DNA of 64,000 nucleotides from Eutreptiella sp. 'Long Island Sound 2002' (taxonomy: Eukaryota; Euglenozoa; Euglenophyceae; Eutreptiales; Eutreptiaceae): positions 13,346,430-13,410,429 of the forward strand of contig OZ038383.1 in NCBI GenBank assembly GCA_964036045.1, given 5' to 3'. A model generated the notes under the pieces. That model was not told the DNA's origin. It searched no databases and saw only the letters and a program-made list of their open reading frames with translations. The translations under genes and the position numbers were made by a program. Positions 53,196 through 64,000 of this stretch are shown here, piece after piece. The stretch's first letter is position 1, and every line of letters begins with the position of its first letter.

Positions 53196-54143
53196 TGGAA
53201 CACCCCCTTAGCTATCAAAGGTTACCCACACTCCTGGTGGACACCCCTGCTACACAAAAGCCTGCGCAAGTGGGGACTGTCACCGAGCACGTAACAATGA
53301 AGTGAAGGTCGAATTGTGTGCATGCATACAATGACAAACTGAGACACAGCACTACAGTGCACAGTCACATTCTGCAGACTGATTTTGCTGTTTGCCCACT
53401 TGCACTGAACCCGCACTGCACCACACAGCAGGGCAGAGTTCACAGCAGTGACCCCAGTGTACTGAAAGTTGATCCCACACTGTTTCACCGCAGAGAAATG
53501 GATCCTATGGCCTACCAGGCGCTTTGTGCTGTGCTTGTGTGCCACTGAAGAGGACACTGGGTTTGCAGACAAACAAGACAGGAGTAGTTGCCCCCCCCTG
53601 TCGTGCACGAAAGGGGATTTTCCTACCAATCCTAGCACAATAGAGGGGTTTTCGATGACAAAAGGGGTGCAATGGGGGAAGTAAAAAGTAGAGCCGCAAT
53701 TTGGTGGTGGGTTGCGGTCAATCAATATGGACTATGAACATCCACGTGCTGTGGTCGCTAGTGCTACAACTTCAACGCGCGCCGCTGCAGGTCCTACTTT
53801 TCTTTTCGTTCTCATGTTGACTTTGCAGTGTCAATGAGTGTACACACATGCTCTCATATTTGCTATTTCATTTCCGCAAACCTGCTCCTGCCGGGTGGTT
53901 GGTGACGGATACTGTTGCATGTGGGCATTTTGGCTTCTCTTCTGTTTCTTAAGTGTTGAGTTTGTTTGCCCCTCCAATGGATATTGCTCCTTTGGTATGT
54001 TTGTTTTTTTTGTACACTTTTGAGTCAAAGGGTTGCGACGGTCGGTTGAAGCCAAAAGTTTCAACACACGATTAAAAAAAGAGAGAGAATAAATGCATTT
54101 TTGATGCATTTTGATGAAGGGGTGAAACACAAGAATAAATGGA
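53196..54143. other. No gene recognised
   Basis: Only short overlapping ORFs. No motif is evident. Confidence 0.45.
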
Positions 54144-54650
54144 TTGGCACCTCAAGGGCAGAGGCATCCTTACGCTGTGAACAATAAGAATTGCCCTATG
54201 CTGAAATTCGTCGAAATCTTGCACCAGACTGTGTATAATATCAAAATGAAGTGGGAAACCACGGGAGTACACACTGATTGGTGCGCTGCCCGCCTATCCA
54301 GCCTACCCCAGCCTAACCTTACAGTGAAGGGGGTGCCTTGCACCCCCGGCAGCACGCCGGCCACATCTCTGTGGGACCGGTGGCCCGACCGCTGGTCACC
54401 AAACTGCCCTACTGTGCTGGGCTCTATGATCCCAGCGCTCACAGGGAAGAGTATGACCCTGGCAGGGGACAGGCATGCCATCAGTTGCAATGTGCGCACC
54501 ATTGTGCAGGGATGTGGATACAAGCACTACCAATGGAAATGGTGGTGGCAACACATCCGTGTGCGTTTCAAACACAGGGGCCTTGTACATTTGATTCCCT
54601 TATCCAAAGTCAAGGAATGGTACGCACAAAGACGCACGTGGGCAGGATAG
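54144..54650 (+). pseudogene. Reverse-transcriptase-like fragment 3 (C-terminal part)
   Basis: Reads LKFVEILHQTVYNIKMKWET, aligning with LLQTTFEGIYNLDLQWEG of fragment 2. SMIPALTGKSMTLAG follows, aligning with SLVPTLAKNS, and then an extra basic C-terminus rich in Trp/His. The block corresponding to RFRDNI is degenerate (HPYAVNN). Same strand as fragments 1 and 2. Confidence 0.4.
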
Positions 54651-54736
54651 AGGAGGGATGCACACCACAGCGTAGAAACCAACGAATGTGCATTTCAAAA
54701 CTCTGAGCCTGAGGCGAAAATCAAGTGAACAAATCC

Positions 54737-54832
54737 TATGCTGTGATTTCACATAGCCTGCTTTGTCACACAGATTTTGATGTCCTATTGACACTGTTGA
54801 GCCCTTGCTCTTTTGCTTTGCATTGTGTACAC
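54737..54832 (+). repeat. ~95-bp dispersed repeat, copy 1
   Basis: Shares TTGAGCCCTTGCTCTTTTGC-type sequence and TTTGCATTGTGTACAC with 56893-56986. Confidence 0.85.
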
Positions 54833-55244
54833 TATGATCATAGTGGCACAACACCCTACCCCACATTGCCCATGGGGGGAGGTCCAAAAACATCAAACAT
54901 AGAAAAGAGTGCCTCCTAAAGTACTTGTGCCCATGAATTGTACACGCCTACAACAGCCACATACACGCCATTCGACCATTACTGCACAAGGGGCACCCTC
55001 GGTGACAAGTGTTCTATCCCCCATCTCTACATTTTTCCTTTGTTCCCAGGCTGTGGTTGCGCATGCTGTGTGCGACCAAAAGCCCCTCTTTCCAAGTACC
55101 CGCACAAACACCCAAATTATACCATTTGTTCTCGATTGAGTTAATTAATAGTGTTGAGTGTCGAGTTTTTTCCCTGCATTGTTATTCCACCTCCGATGCT
55201 TTGATTTGTACTGCCGCCACCATTGAAGGACCTTGGTTAAAAAG

Positions 55245-55436
55245 TCATCGATGACGTTTGGAAGTGCATAGGAGGAGTGCCACTTGGTGTGCCGAATGCC
55301 AATGCGTTGCGTGGTCAATACCCCATGATGCGGCATGCACATGAGAAGGTTCATTGGAGATAGACAGGACAAGAAGGACAAAGACTACGAGCCACGCAAC
55401 GGGTCCGGGGATAGTGAAAGCGACGGCAGTAGCCAT
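55245..55436 (-). CDS. Short ORF with a signal-anchor-like N-terminus
   Basis: From ATG at 55436: a hydrophobic run (GPVAWLVVFVLLVLSI) then a short polar tail. It looks like a signal peptide or single membrane helix and could be a first exon. No homology recognised. Confidence 0.3.
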   Translation of the reverse strand: MATAVAFTIPGPVAWLVVFVLLVLSISNEPSHVHAASWGIDHATHWHSAHQVALLLCTSKRHR

Positions 55437-55629
55437 CACATGGTGCCCATTTCCGTGATGTAGGTGTTTCGCTTCCCCCTTTTTTTTTTTTTGCGATGTT
55501 TCACATTTAGAGTCGTTTTGCGTTTCAAGTTGCTGTGTGCTCTTGTAAGTTGGCCTTGCCTGCCGTCACCCCACTAGCTACCGCTTCTTGGCCTTCCCAC
55601 GTTGGGAAGTTGCTACCCACTTCTTGCCC

Positions 55630-55815
55630 TTGCTGGGAACTCTAGTGTCTTGCTATTGCTGTTGCTGCCGCTAGCGCTGCCCTAGGAAGCTGCTGCTCGC
55701 TTTGTGCCCTTCTTGGCTACTACCTTCTTTTTGGCTTGGTTTTTGTTGCTACCGCTGTTGCTGCTGCTGCTTGTAGTGTTGCCTATACTGCTGCCGCTGC
55801 TGCTACTACCAACAT
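55630..55815 (+). repeat. Imperfect (CTG)n / TTGCTGCCGCTGC low-complexity tract
   Basis: Repeated TTGCTGCYGCTGCTRCT-like blocks interleaved with CTTGGC and CCCTTC. It has no conserved frame. Confidence 0.7.
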
Positions 55816-55940
55816 TTGTGTTCAATGTTTGTAGATTATGGTGGAGGTCATAGTGGACTCCTGTGACTGTATTCCCCCTTTAATGAGCAAGCAAAAAGCG
55901 AGACAAAGGCAAACACAAGGCAAACACTGCTCACTGGACC

Positions 55941-56261
55941 ATGGCCAAGTATTTGCAACGAGATATTCCTTTGGTTGTTGCTGGCTCTAAGAGCTGTTTA
56001 GCGTCTTGGATTGGTACCTTGTCCCACGAGACCCCCCGAATAACTGCCCTGGCTGCTGACTTTTTATCTGTACCTGGTTTGGCTGCCCAAATGTATCGTT
56101 CTATGATTGAGTCTGTTTCCTTGTCTGTATGCTACACTGGCCTTGTAATTGCATTTAACTCGTTTACGCAAACAGTTTCTGAATTTGTGAAAGACGCTGG
56201 CAGTTTGTACATCGTTGATTGGGAGCTGTGGGGCCCCCCTGTGGAACACTTGCATTACTGA
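55941..56261 (+). CDS. Possible hAT-type transposase C-terminal (dimerisation-like) fragment
   Basis: Reads ETPRITALAADFLSVPGLAA, similar in pattern to the 'P-L--LA--YL-IPA-S---ER' region of hAT transposases. It lacks the ER and the downstream FS motif. The next frame (56275-56520) has an acidic run and a Lys/Ala/Pro-rich stretch. Only a weak assignment is justified. Confidence 0.25.
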   Translation: MAKYLQRDIPLVVAGSKSCLASWIGTLSHETPRITALAADFLSVPGLAAQMYRSMIESVSLSVCYTGLVIAFNSFTQTVSEFVKDAGSLYIVDWELWGPPVEHLHY

Positions 56262-56274
56262 AGGCAGTTTGCTA

Positions 56275-56520
56275 TCGGTGTTGAGGGGTGAGGCTTATAA
56301 CCAGGATGAGGATGAAGATGAGATTCAGGCTATTGGTGAGCCTTTTGTGACCCCTGCAAAAAAAAAGTCCCGTTCCGCAGCTCCTTTCACACCAATGGAC
56401 ACTTCTGCGTCCAAGAAGGGTGGCAAACCCAAGGCAGCCCCGATGCCCTCTCTGCCCAGGCTCACAAGGCAAAGAAGGGTGCAAACGGAAAGGCCTCATG
56501 TATTTGGGTCCATTTCTATG
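56275..56520 (+). CDS. Acidic/basic exon-like ORF
   Basis: Reads EDEDEIQAIGEPFVTPAKKK then Ser/Pro/Lys-rich sequence. A nuclear-localisation-like cluster is visible. It may be a continuation of the frame at 55941-56261. Confidence 0.3.
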
Positions 56521-56892
56521 GTGTATATGCACATTTTTTTGTCAAAAGAACGATCTGCAGACTTTTCTTTTGACGGAAACAAGCCATACTGCTTGGTTGT
56601 GGGCACTTTTTTGCTTCATTTGCTCAACAGCACACAATACTGTCGTAATCCTGATTCTTCACTCTATTGAGCATTGATTTATTTTTTCATTGGTTGTTGA
56701 GGTGTGAGTGTGATAAGCAGACTGTTGATGATGTTGATTTTCGGTTTGTGGGTGAAACTGCGCCCCACATACCTCCAACGGTTCCTAACCCAACGTCCCA
56801 TAGACTGGCACAAATCCAACACTCACATTGCTACAAAATGGAGGTCAAACGTCGTTTTTGGCTGTCACGGCAGTCCTTAAGTTTCGCTAAAT

Positions 56893-56984
56893 ACACGCTG
56901 TGAATTCTCATAGCCTGCTTGTCACACAGATTCTGATGTTCTATTGACACAGCTGAGCCCTTGCTCTTTTGCTTTGCATTGTGT

Positions 56985-56986
<2 letters not shown>
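56893..56986 (+). repeat. ~95-bp dispersed repeat, copy 2
   Basis: Second copy of 54737-54832, followed directly by an (AC)n run. Confidence 0.85.
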
Positions 56987-57015
<29 letters not shown>

Positions 57016-57024
57016 CACACACAA
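56983..57024 (+). repeat. (AC)n microsatellite
   Basis: About 20 AC units with TC interruptions. Confidence 0.95.
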
Positions 57025-58399
57025 CCATGGTACAACGAAGTACTTAGCCATTGTGTGACATGTTGTTGCTTGATCCAAGGGGTATGGGGAAAGAAGTAGT
57101 ATCGGGGCTCTGCTACTTCTGACCAAGGGAGTCACGCCCCTCCTCCTTGACCACAGTTGAAGGGTGGGATTCCCTACCACGATTTGCACGTTGAGCCGGG
57201 ACCGTAGTCTTCACATTGATGGAGCGATGGTGTCAAAAGATCATCGTGCACCGTTTGTCCCGTGTCGATTCTCCTATGCAGCCTATGATGCATCACTGAA
57301 GATTCTACTTTGCTTCGTGCGCGCTTGCCTGATGACATTCGTCATGTTTGTTTTCTATGTAATAAACCAACCATTCACCTTGGAATCTCCGTGTTTCATG
57401 AAAATTTTGGATATATGTGTAAGGAAAAATCTTTCATGCCCCCCCCCCCCTCCCGGTGGTTGCCTGCGAAAATGACGCTGTATGCCGTAACCAGGAATTT
57501 TTTTATCCCCCCCCCCCGTGTCATCCCGCAGCTTGTCATGTTCCCACCCGTATTCCCACCTGAGTTACTTGAAAAAATACACTCCATGTGTGCAATTTTT
57601 TTGGAACAATTGGGTGTGAAAAAAGCAAAAAGGATACACATACCTCCACACATCACTGTGAAGAACACACATCGTACTCACAACATGGCATAATCCATTC
57701 CAACCCTGTGCCAACGCCACAGTGCAAGGCAGTGCATGTCCACGGGGCTCAGCAGCCATCTACTGCTGTGTCAGATGGCACGCTGCTGCTGCATTCGGCG
57801 TAGCTCATCACAGCTGCATCTGGTTATGTCGTGATGCCGCCGCTGCTACCCTGGTAGCATTGGCGTTGCACCTGCATTTGACCAGCGCACCGACTAACGG
57901 GTTCTCACGGCAGCAGGCACAGCGACCAAAATACAAACACACGGGCTCCATGCGGGGCTCCCTACAGCTAAGGAGTTGTGACCAGTTGCAGCAACATGGC
58001 TTATATGCAGTAATCACTACACACACTCTGTGTTTCTGTGTTGCGAGGCTGCCAACGATGCGTGTCCAAGAAGTGGCAGTGGCCTAGGCTGCTGGAGAGC
58101 AAGATGTAGCCAGCTGCAACAAGGAAGGAGCACTGACAGCAACGTGTTGCGCCGCGCAGTGCGGTTTCCAGAGGGCCTGGTGAATTATCTGTAAGTCTAC
58201 AAGGGCCGCGGTGGATATCAGATTGCACAGCAAAGCACAGCCACAAGAGGCCACACAGTGGTCTCTGCTGTGGCAGCACAGGGCGGGATGCGCCCTGCTC
58301 CATAATTGCATGTGGGCTACAGCATGTTAGTAGGTACCACAGCTCCTAGCATCAAGTCTCCCCACTTTCTCCCATTTTTTCTAGTTCCCCATTTCCCCC
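57025..58399. other. No gene recognised
   Basis: Short frames, including 57310-57693 with a CFLCNK block, and C runs near 57440 and 57510. CTG/CAG-rich sequence fills 57720-58160. None is convincing. Confidence 0.4.
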
Positions 58400-58779
58400 A
58401 TTTTTCTTCGGGAACGGTGTCACAACCTTATCGCCAGTTCGGCCCGAAACTTCTGGTGCTTTATAATGATGAAACACCTCTGGTTTTCTTGGCACAGATC
58501 GGACGTCCAACACAGCTTCAGGTCAAATTGGTGTACATGTGGCAACAAGAGGTAAGCCGGTTGCAACATTTATTCGGTGTGAAACATACATCAAGTGATA
58601 CCAAAATCAATTGTCATCTCGGTGGAGTCTACCGGGTGGGGGAAGCACAAAAACAATACCCTTTTCCCCGGTGCACACACAAGCAACTGTGCATTTTCCT
58701 GGTTCCAAGCCAGCCAGCAGGAATGTGCAAATACTGGTTTAAGATGGATTATGTCAGGCAAAGGTGGGGGTTGGGGTAA
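58400..58779 (+). CDS. Exon-like ORF, unrecognised
   Basis: Reads KLLVLYNDETPLVFLAQIGR and YMWQQEVSRLQHLFGVKHTS, continuing to KYWFKMDYVRQRWGLG and a stop. The composition is protein-like and unusually free of repeats for this region. No domain recognised. Splice limits are not determined. Confidence 0.35.
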
Positions 58780-59127
58780 CTACCTAGGTGAAGCGATTGC
58801 TGTCATGGTGGCTGCATATGGTTCAGATTGATTGTGGCTTGTATCTTTTGAACCCTCCTGCCTTTGTTTCACTCCCACCTTGATGTGAATTCTGCTTTCA
58901 TCGTTTTTGGTGCCTGCTTTTGTGGCAAAATGGAACACCATCTGTGTTAAGCTGTGGAGTCTCTGCTGTGCATGCTTGCATTGTGTTTGATGCACATTTG
59001 ATGTGCACAGTGCAAATCATTCCCCACAAGGCACAAGTGGAGCCTTATTTGCATGGCACTGTGTGTGGACGCTGTGCATGACATTGGATGGAATAGTATT
59101 GCCAATTTGTGATGTTCAGCTGCAATT

Positions 59128-59373
59128 TTGGAACTGTGCATGCTGGATCTTGAGTGGTGGGGTGATTTTGAGTTTAGTTTTGATGAAGTCACCCCAATAC
59201 CAGATGCTATGCACGCCCTGTGCACAGGCTGCACGCAGAATTTTGCACAGGCACAAACTCCTGCAAATGCCAGAAGAGAACACTTCAAGGCGAAAAATGT
59301 GTTCTATGTGCGATGTTTGGTCATCATTCCTGAGAGCACAGTGAATTGTTCACAAGGAGAAGGAGGCTTTTGA
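59128..59373 (+). CDS. Exon-like ORF, unrecognised
   Basis: Reads MELCMLDLEWWGDFEFSFDE and a Cys/His/Gln-rich middle. No family recognised. Confidence 0.25.
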   Translation: MELCMLDLEWWGDFEFSFDEVTPIPDAMHALCTGCTQNFAQAQTPANARREHFKAKNVFYVRCLVIIPESTVNCSQGEGGF

Positions 59374-60885
59374 CAGTGAAGCCCCCCCCCAAGAAAATTG
59401 AGGGCTGAAACAAGAGTGTTTTTCAACACTAACCCCCCCCCCCCCTTGCAATCTCTCCCCCCCCCGGGGGGGACCGTCACTTGGCCCAAAAAGCACAGAA
59501 AATACTAGGCGCCAAAGGCGCCAAAGACAATTTTTACAAGGTGCCAAAGGCGCCGAAGCTGATTTACACTGTGATACTATGGTGCAGTTTTGTGGTGCAA
59601 TTCCCCTGCCCCTCCCCCCCAGGGAAAAAACCGTCATTTCATGAGTCCCCCCCCCCCCCTGGGGCCTGCCAAAAGGGGGGTGATTGCAAGGGGGGGGATA
59701 CCCAACAGAATTCTGGATGGGTTTCCTATTCTTGGCTACGCACCTTGGGCACAAGCCATCCCCCCCCCCCCAGCCTCGCCCCCAAAGATGCAATTTTGTG
59801 GTGTCAACGGTGTGTTGGGGCAAGGAATGGTCACCAACAAGGCAAAATGTGGGCTGGATTTGAGGGCTCACCTGGGATGCATTTTGGGAGAGGAGCTATT
59901 TTGAGGCTGTCCTTGGGAAGTATGTTTTTGCAGTAGTTGGCCCAGTACAAGGTGCTGCCAGTGGGCTGCACCATGCGTCTAGTTTGCACGTTGCAGCCAA
60001 AAATTTGGTCGTACTTTTTTGGAATCTGCTGCCCTCAGCTGCTCATATCCATTAGGGCATGAGTCCCATTGGGCATGAAATCCCCTGCAATTTTCGGCGA
60101 CATAGATGTACCAGGGGTTAGATAATGGAAGATCCGTCAATGATGGTGTAACAAAGGTGAAAATTGTCCCTTGAGCAAATTTAAGTTCAAGGTCCACATT
60201 GACTGTGTGGGTTGCATCCTTTGGTTGAGCTGGATGGCCTGCTCTGTGAGCCAAGAAGTCCATGTGCATGAGGAGATGGAGGAGTGTGGGAACAAGTAGA
60301 GGGGCCACGAATCCACAATATCAGTAGGAGTACAGTGCTAATAGGAGTACAGTGCTAGAGACACGAGCTGGTCCCTCTTTGGACCGTTCAAAGGCATAGC
60401 TGCTTGTGGGATTCAAGCTCGAGCTTTCACAGCCATGAAAGGTTCTCGGGTTTTCAGATTCCTCGGAAACCAAGATGCTTGATGCGGATGTGGTGGCAAC
60501 GCTCAATAGGTGCACCGTAAGGCTTTGTTGAGCCCATCACTCCCCTTCAATTGTACTCTGAGTCTGTCTGGTGCATGATCGCCCAATGTGAACGACTTTC
60601 TCCCTTTTTCGTATTGATGCGGTTGCGTGACAAGTACACAACGAATGGAACTTGGGTGGGACATTCTTGCCCTTCCCCCCCTCAAGCAGCCCACCCATGC
60701 GGCACAACAGAACGGAGTAGCTAAGTACTTGGTGGGAACGGGGGCACCTCGTGCCTTTTACCAAGGGAGGCTGTTGACGCAGGGCTGTCAGGTTCTTCTG
60801 GCCCTTAAGCCTCTCTGTTTACAACCTGAAGCACATTCATCATCAGTAATCCCTGCATAGGGCCACACTCTGCGCCCCTGCATGC
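59374..60885. other. C/G homopolymer-rich spacer
   Basis: Runs of 8-14 C near 59385, 59433, 59650 and 59760. No supported gene. Confidence 0.5.
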
Positions 60886-61110
60886 ATGGTGAGAAGAGCC
60901 CTTTGGGGTCAGCTAGGCTGCTGCAACTCACTCTTCAGATCAGCACCCATGTCTCTCCCACGGATGCTTTTCCGCGCCCTTTTGCGCCAGCACTCGCAGC
61001 AGAACTTGCCGAGGCTGGTGCATGGCAGCTCGCTACAGTGTCTTCGATCTGCGTTTCAATCACCACCACCAACTGCCAAAGTGGAGGATGAAATTAAAAA
61101 GGGATTTCAG
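60886..61110 (+). CDS. First-exon candidate with a mitochondrial presequence
   Basis: ATG at 60886 starts a 75-codon stretch whose first ~55 residues are Arg/Leu/Ser-rich with almost no acidic residues (MVRRALWGQLGCCNSLFRSA). The pattern is typical of a mitochondrial targeting peptide. It continues KVEDEIKKGFQ and meets a good donor (CAG/GTGTGT) on a codon boundary. The mature protein lies in exons I could not find. Function unknown. Confidence 0.45.
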
Positions 61111-61979
61111 GTGTGTGCTCCGTTTTTGTATTGTGTACACGCGTCAGTCTTGATGGGCATGCGTGGGTCTGATAGGGGCCTGGATCAGGCCTTGGTGGGT
61201 TCTGATGGTCAGCACGACCGCCTCAGCCCACTCATATGCACCCCATATACCCTGTCTGCAGTAAATCTGACTGCAATTTTTTCCCATAAACTCATTTTTT
61301 AGTCAGTTTTAAAACGCAACTTTTGGTCATATTTTGCTCAACTTTGCTATACCTTGGGGTTTTTATTCAGTTCCAAAGCTGAAAAAAAGATTTTTTTCTC
61401 AATTTCTGAATTAAAAAGATTTCAAAAAAAGTTTTTAATCAGTTTTGTAGAGAGTAACAACAATGAGATTACGTGAGGTTACGGCAGCGTGCTGAGATTG
61501 TGGTATATTACTGGTGCCAAGACATCTTTCAATGCAGATTGGTACATAATGGGTGTGGCATGGGTTGTGCATGATTCATTTTGGAATGTGTCGTTTGGAA
61601 ACAGGAAGGTAGACATGAGTTGGGTGGCTCATGGGTGCACCGCACTTTGCAAGCAGCCCCCTTGACATGGCTTTTGTACCACCCTTGATTGTGGCACAAG
61701 TATGTATATACTTTCTACTATTCACACTGGGTGCTCAAGGGGGTTTGACTCAAGACTCAAGACTCAACACTCAAGAGGGTTTGCACAATGGGGTGACAAC
61801 CGTGCAACCACCCAAAGCACAAGTGTGGTCTAGATGTGGTGGAGGCACTTGGAACTACTGCAGTGCAAAGTAGCCAATGCCATTTCACACAACAGCAGTA
61901 ATCCATCCTTTGGTAGTTGCATGTTGCCATTGACAATGTGTCTAGACAAGGCACCAGGCAACAGTAAAATAGAGGGTGG
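61111..61979. other. No gene recognised
   Basis: Intronic or intergenic. T/A-rich with a poly-A/T patch at 61370-61440 and a CAAGACTCAA repeat at 61745-61775. Confidence 0.45.
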
Positions 61980-62243
61980 ATGGCAGTGCGCAAACTTTTT
62001 GCTTTATGTAGGTTGTGTAAAGGGGTGTTGTCGCAAGACTGCCAAAAGCACCTGAAATCTTCTCCCATTTCCGTTGCTTGCGTTGAATGCTTCTTGCTGT
62101 GCAATCAACTCCACAAACGGCCAACTCCTCAATATTGGTACCAATTGTGTGTGGATTGTCACACCCTACACGCTGTGCCTTGGATGTTTTTTTCTTCATT
62201 CTGCCCTCCATGCTTCCAGTTTGTGTCCATTGGAGATGTGTAA
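61980..62243 (+). CDS. Cys-rich exon-like ORF
   Basis: Contains ALCRLCKGVL, CVECFLLC, LCVDCHTLH and FCPPC, a series of paired cysteines like a zinc-binding module. Spacing does not match a family I know. The ORF may be fortuitous. Confidence 0.25.
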   Translation: MAVRKLFALCRLCKGVLSQDCQKHLKSSPISVACVECFLLCNQLHKRPTPQYWYQLCVDCHTLHAVPWMFFSSFCPPCFQFVSIGDV

Positions 62244-62784
62244 GATTTTGATAATGTGCAGTGCAAATATCAGCAACAATTGCATTGGCGGCATTGGCTG
62301 CAGCGTGGTAGAACCGTCAACAACAATTGGCAAGCCCCCTTCTATCAATGAGGTCCGGCCAACATTGTTGATTCATGGTAAGGAATCACCTCGAAGAGAG
62401 GTTGTTAGATCAAGCGCAGGCGCGGGCGTCATATACCCCCCTTTTTTGGGGTCATTCGCGTAGCATACCCCAAGGCATGATATTGGATGTCCAACCCCTT
62501 GTAAAATCATTATTTTGCCCAATAAGACCATCCCCCAGTGGATTTTGCACGCACTGACGTGATGAACTTATGGATGTACGACAGGCGGTGGTGGACGTCT
62601 GTACGTTTCAGCAAACCACCTTTATGGCCAATGGATTTTTTGATTCTGAGGCCTCTATCCCCTAAAACTGGATATCACTTTTTTGGGGTGTGGGGGTGTG
62701 GGGGGGGGGGTGTTGGGGGGGGGGGGGTCAAAAGTTTTTGCTGAGAAGGCTCCAAGCAGTGGGGAAGCATATTGTTAATACACA

Positions 62785-62856
62785 ACTGCTGGTCGAATGG
62801 TAACACAGCAGACTGCAGAAAGCATGGTCAGCGGTTCGAATCCTGGTCGGCCCACT
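62785..62856 (+). other. tRNA-like sequence (plus strand)
   Basis: Has A-box-like TGGTCGAATGGTAACAC, a centre with CAGACTGCAGA (tRNA-Cys GCA anticodon-loop type) and a perfect B box GGTTCGAATCC. Arm pairings are poor by hand, so it is likely a tRNA pseudogene or SINE head. Confidence 0.5.
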
Positions 62857-62879
62857 TTTTGCGGCGGCGACGGCGGCAT

Positions 62880-62965
62880 ATTCACCGGGCCGGGGTTCGG
62901 ACCGCCGACCAAAAAGTCTGCAGTCAGCTGCATTACCTTTCGGCCACTGCTTCAATACTAAGACA
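62880..62965 (-). other. tRNA-like sequence (minus strand), convergent with the previous one
   Basis: On the minus strand: GTGGCCGAAAGGTAATGCAG, then GACTGCAGAC and GGTCCGAACCCC. It shares layout and about two thirds of its bases with the plus-strand copy, giving an inverted pair. Confidence 0.45.
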
Positions 62966-63510
62966 AAGGAGTCCCCACTGTCTGGGGCCGTGTCTGCCAC
63001 TGACAAAAAACCCAAACTGTGTGTTTCTGTCTGACTGACTGCTGGCCTGGCTCAGGGACTGCTTGGCTGACTGTCAACCTCTCTTCGAGGTGCACTGCCG
63101 AAGGCAATAAAATTTCTTCCCAAGTACGCTGCTGGTAGAGTGGAGTATGACAAAAAGATGACTGCGCACCAAGACAGAATGTTCACACGTGTTCTTCGCA
63201 ACATTTGTGAAACTAATCTGTGCAATCTGTGCAATCTGTGCAACCCCACCCCAAAGAGACAAGGGCGGATCTCATCTACAAGTGTGTGGTTTGTAATTTC
63301 ATGTAAAGCACACATGTGCCCACACCTGCTGCATGATGGGGTGCTCTTTACGATCCCAAAACTGGGCTACTAAAGCAGTGCCCTCTGCGGTGGACAGAAT
63401 TTGGTGTTCCTCGTGGGAGCATGCAGGTTGCTGCGAACCGGCTGTGCGAGGCTGGCTTGGTAGGATGCCGAGCCACACGCATCCACTGAGCACCCCTAGA
63501 GCGAGCCCTT

Positions 63511-63843
63511 TTGCGAACCAAAGGTTTCTTGGGTGCATCAGAGGGTGTTGAGGATTTTTTGGGGGCCAATGTGCCTGCTCGCATAGCTGTGCAGCAGGGG
63601 GTTGTGCAAGCTGTACATGCTTCAATTCATGCAGCCAACCGCCCTGCCCCCGTTGGGAATGCCCTTCTTGCAAAGCCACCCCCGCAGTCCCGTGCAAGAG
63701 CACCCCAGAAGGTACGACACCGGGTAGCCTCTTGTGCCTCAGCTTGTGACAACATTGCTGTTGACTCTCGTGACAGTGACCCAAACATTGATTGTGATGC
63801 CGACAGTGTTGCCTCATTAGAAGGCTGGGCATGTTGGTGTTGA
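63511..63843 (+). CDS. Exon-like ORF near the right edge
   Basis: Reads EDFLGANVPARIAVQQGVVQ, a basic Ala/Pro/Arg middle and an acidic Asp/Ser end (NIDCDADSVASLEG) before a stop. No recognised domain. The minus-strand frame over the same bases is richer in His and Cys and less plausible. Confidence 0.3.
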   Translation: MRTKGFLGASEGVEDFLGANVPARIAVQQGVVQAVHASIHAANRPAPVGNALLAKPPPQSRARAPQKVRHRVASCASACDNIAVDSRDSDPNIDCDADSVASLEGWACWC

Positions 63844-64000
63844 TATAGATGACTCGGACTGATTTGTGTCTTGAAGCAAGTGGCGTGTGCTTGTTATAGG
63901 GTCTGTTGCGCATTGCCATTGTGTTTTGGTGTGTCTGTACAAGGTTTCGTCATCTTGCTGGCCGAAATTTTGCCCGGAACATCCCTGTGTACATACAATG

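Noticed and set aside
1-64000. CRISPR arrays, rRNA genes or a dinoflagellate spliced leader
   Set aside because: No regular repeat-spacer array, no rRNA core sequences, and no spliced-leader motif were seen on either strand.

Overview
This is eukaryotic nuclear DNA, most likely from a microalga or similar protist. The evidence is GT-AG introns with phase-matched exons, a TTAGGG-type telomeric tract, a Ty3/gypsy chromovirus, a pogo-like DNA transposon, simple repeats and homopolymer G/C runs. There is no bacterial operon structure. The chromovirus pol resembles, from memory, elements abundant in dinoflagellate genomes. No dinoflagellate spliced-leader motif was seen, so the lineage stays open.

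Layout. 1-3160 looks subtelomeric: a GC-rich satellite of alternating ~207/212-bp half-units, a GC-rich spacer, a degenerate TGACGCCATCC minisatellite and a short CCCTAA tract. 3410-20938 is a nest of retroelements. It holds a 3' half chromovirus copy (RT-RNaseH-integrase-chromodomain, riddled with in-frame stops) and a 5' copy (gag-zinc knuckle-protease-RT-RNaseH). The 5' copy lies between ~2.1-kb inverted repeats that carry tRNA-like modules. A 2.66-kb non-autonomous LTR element (TG...CA ends, GTAC target duplication, polypurine tract) splits the right inverted repeat. 22230-26440 is a 137-bp tandem array split by a second, minus-strand LTR element with 294-bp LTRs. 26.5-30 kb is repeat-rich with little coding.

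30-42 kb is the host-gene island, all on the minus strand. It contains a CCAR1/CARP1-like gene (30082-34068), an FCP1/NLI-interacting-factor-like HAD phosphatase (35005-39833) and the first three exons of a COP9 signalosome subunit 7 (CSN7-like) gene (40602-41981). The phosphatase runs through a ~927-bp near-perfect inverted repeat with a 314-bp loop. Because of its geometry, exons 1, 2 and 3 can be read in order on BOTH strands. The CSN7-like exon 3 is phase-compatible with phosphatase exon 1, so a fused 291-codon frame is possible.

43238-46941 is a pogo-like transposon with 14-bp TIRs, TA target duplication and a DD35D transposase. It carries a second overlapping frame with a charged coiled coil and a C-terminal PHD finger. 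A nearby second copy of the host repeat preserves the empty insertion site. 47-64 kb is gene-poor: three fragments of a reverse-transcriptase-like family with an RFRDNI motif in place of xxDD, scattered exon-like ORFs, a putative mitochondrial presequence exon, an inverted pair of tRNA-like sequences and many G/C homopolymers. The genes do not form a functional pathway. The window is a gene island inside nested mobile DNA.
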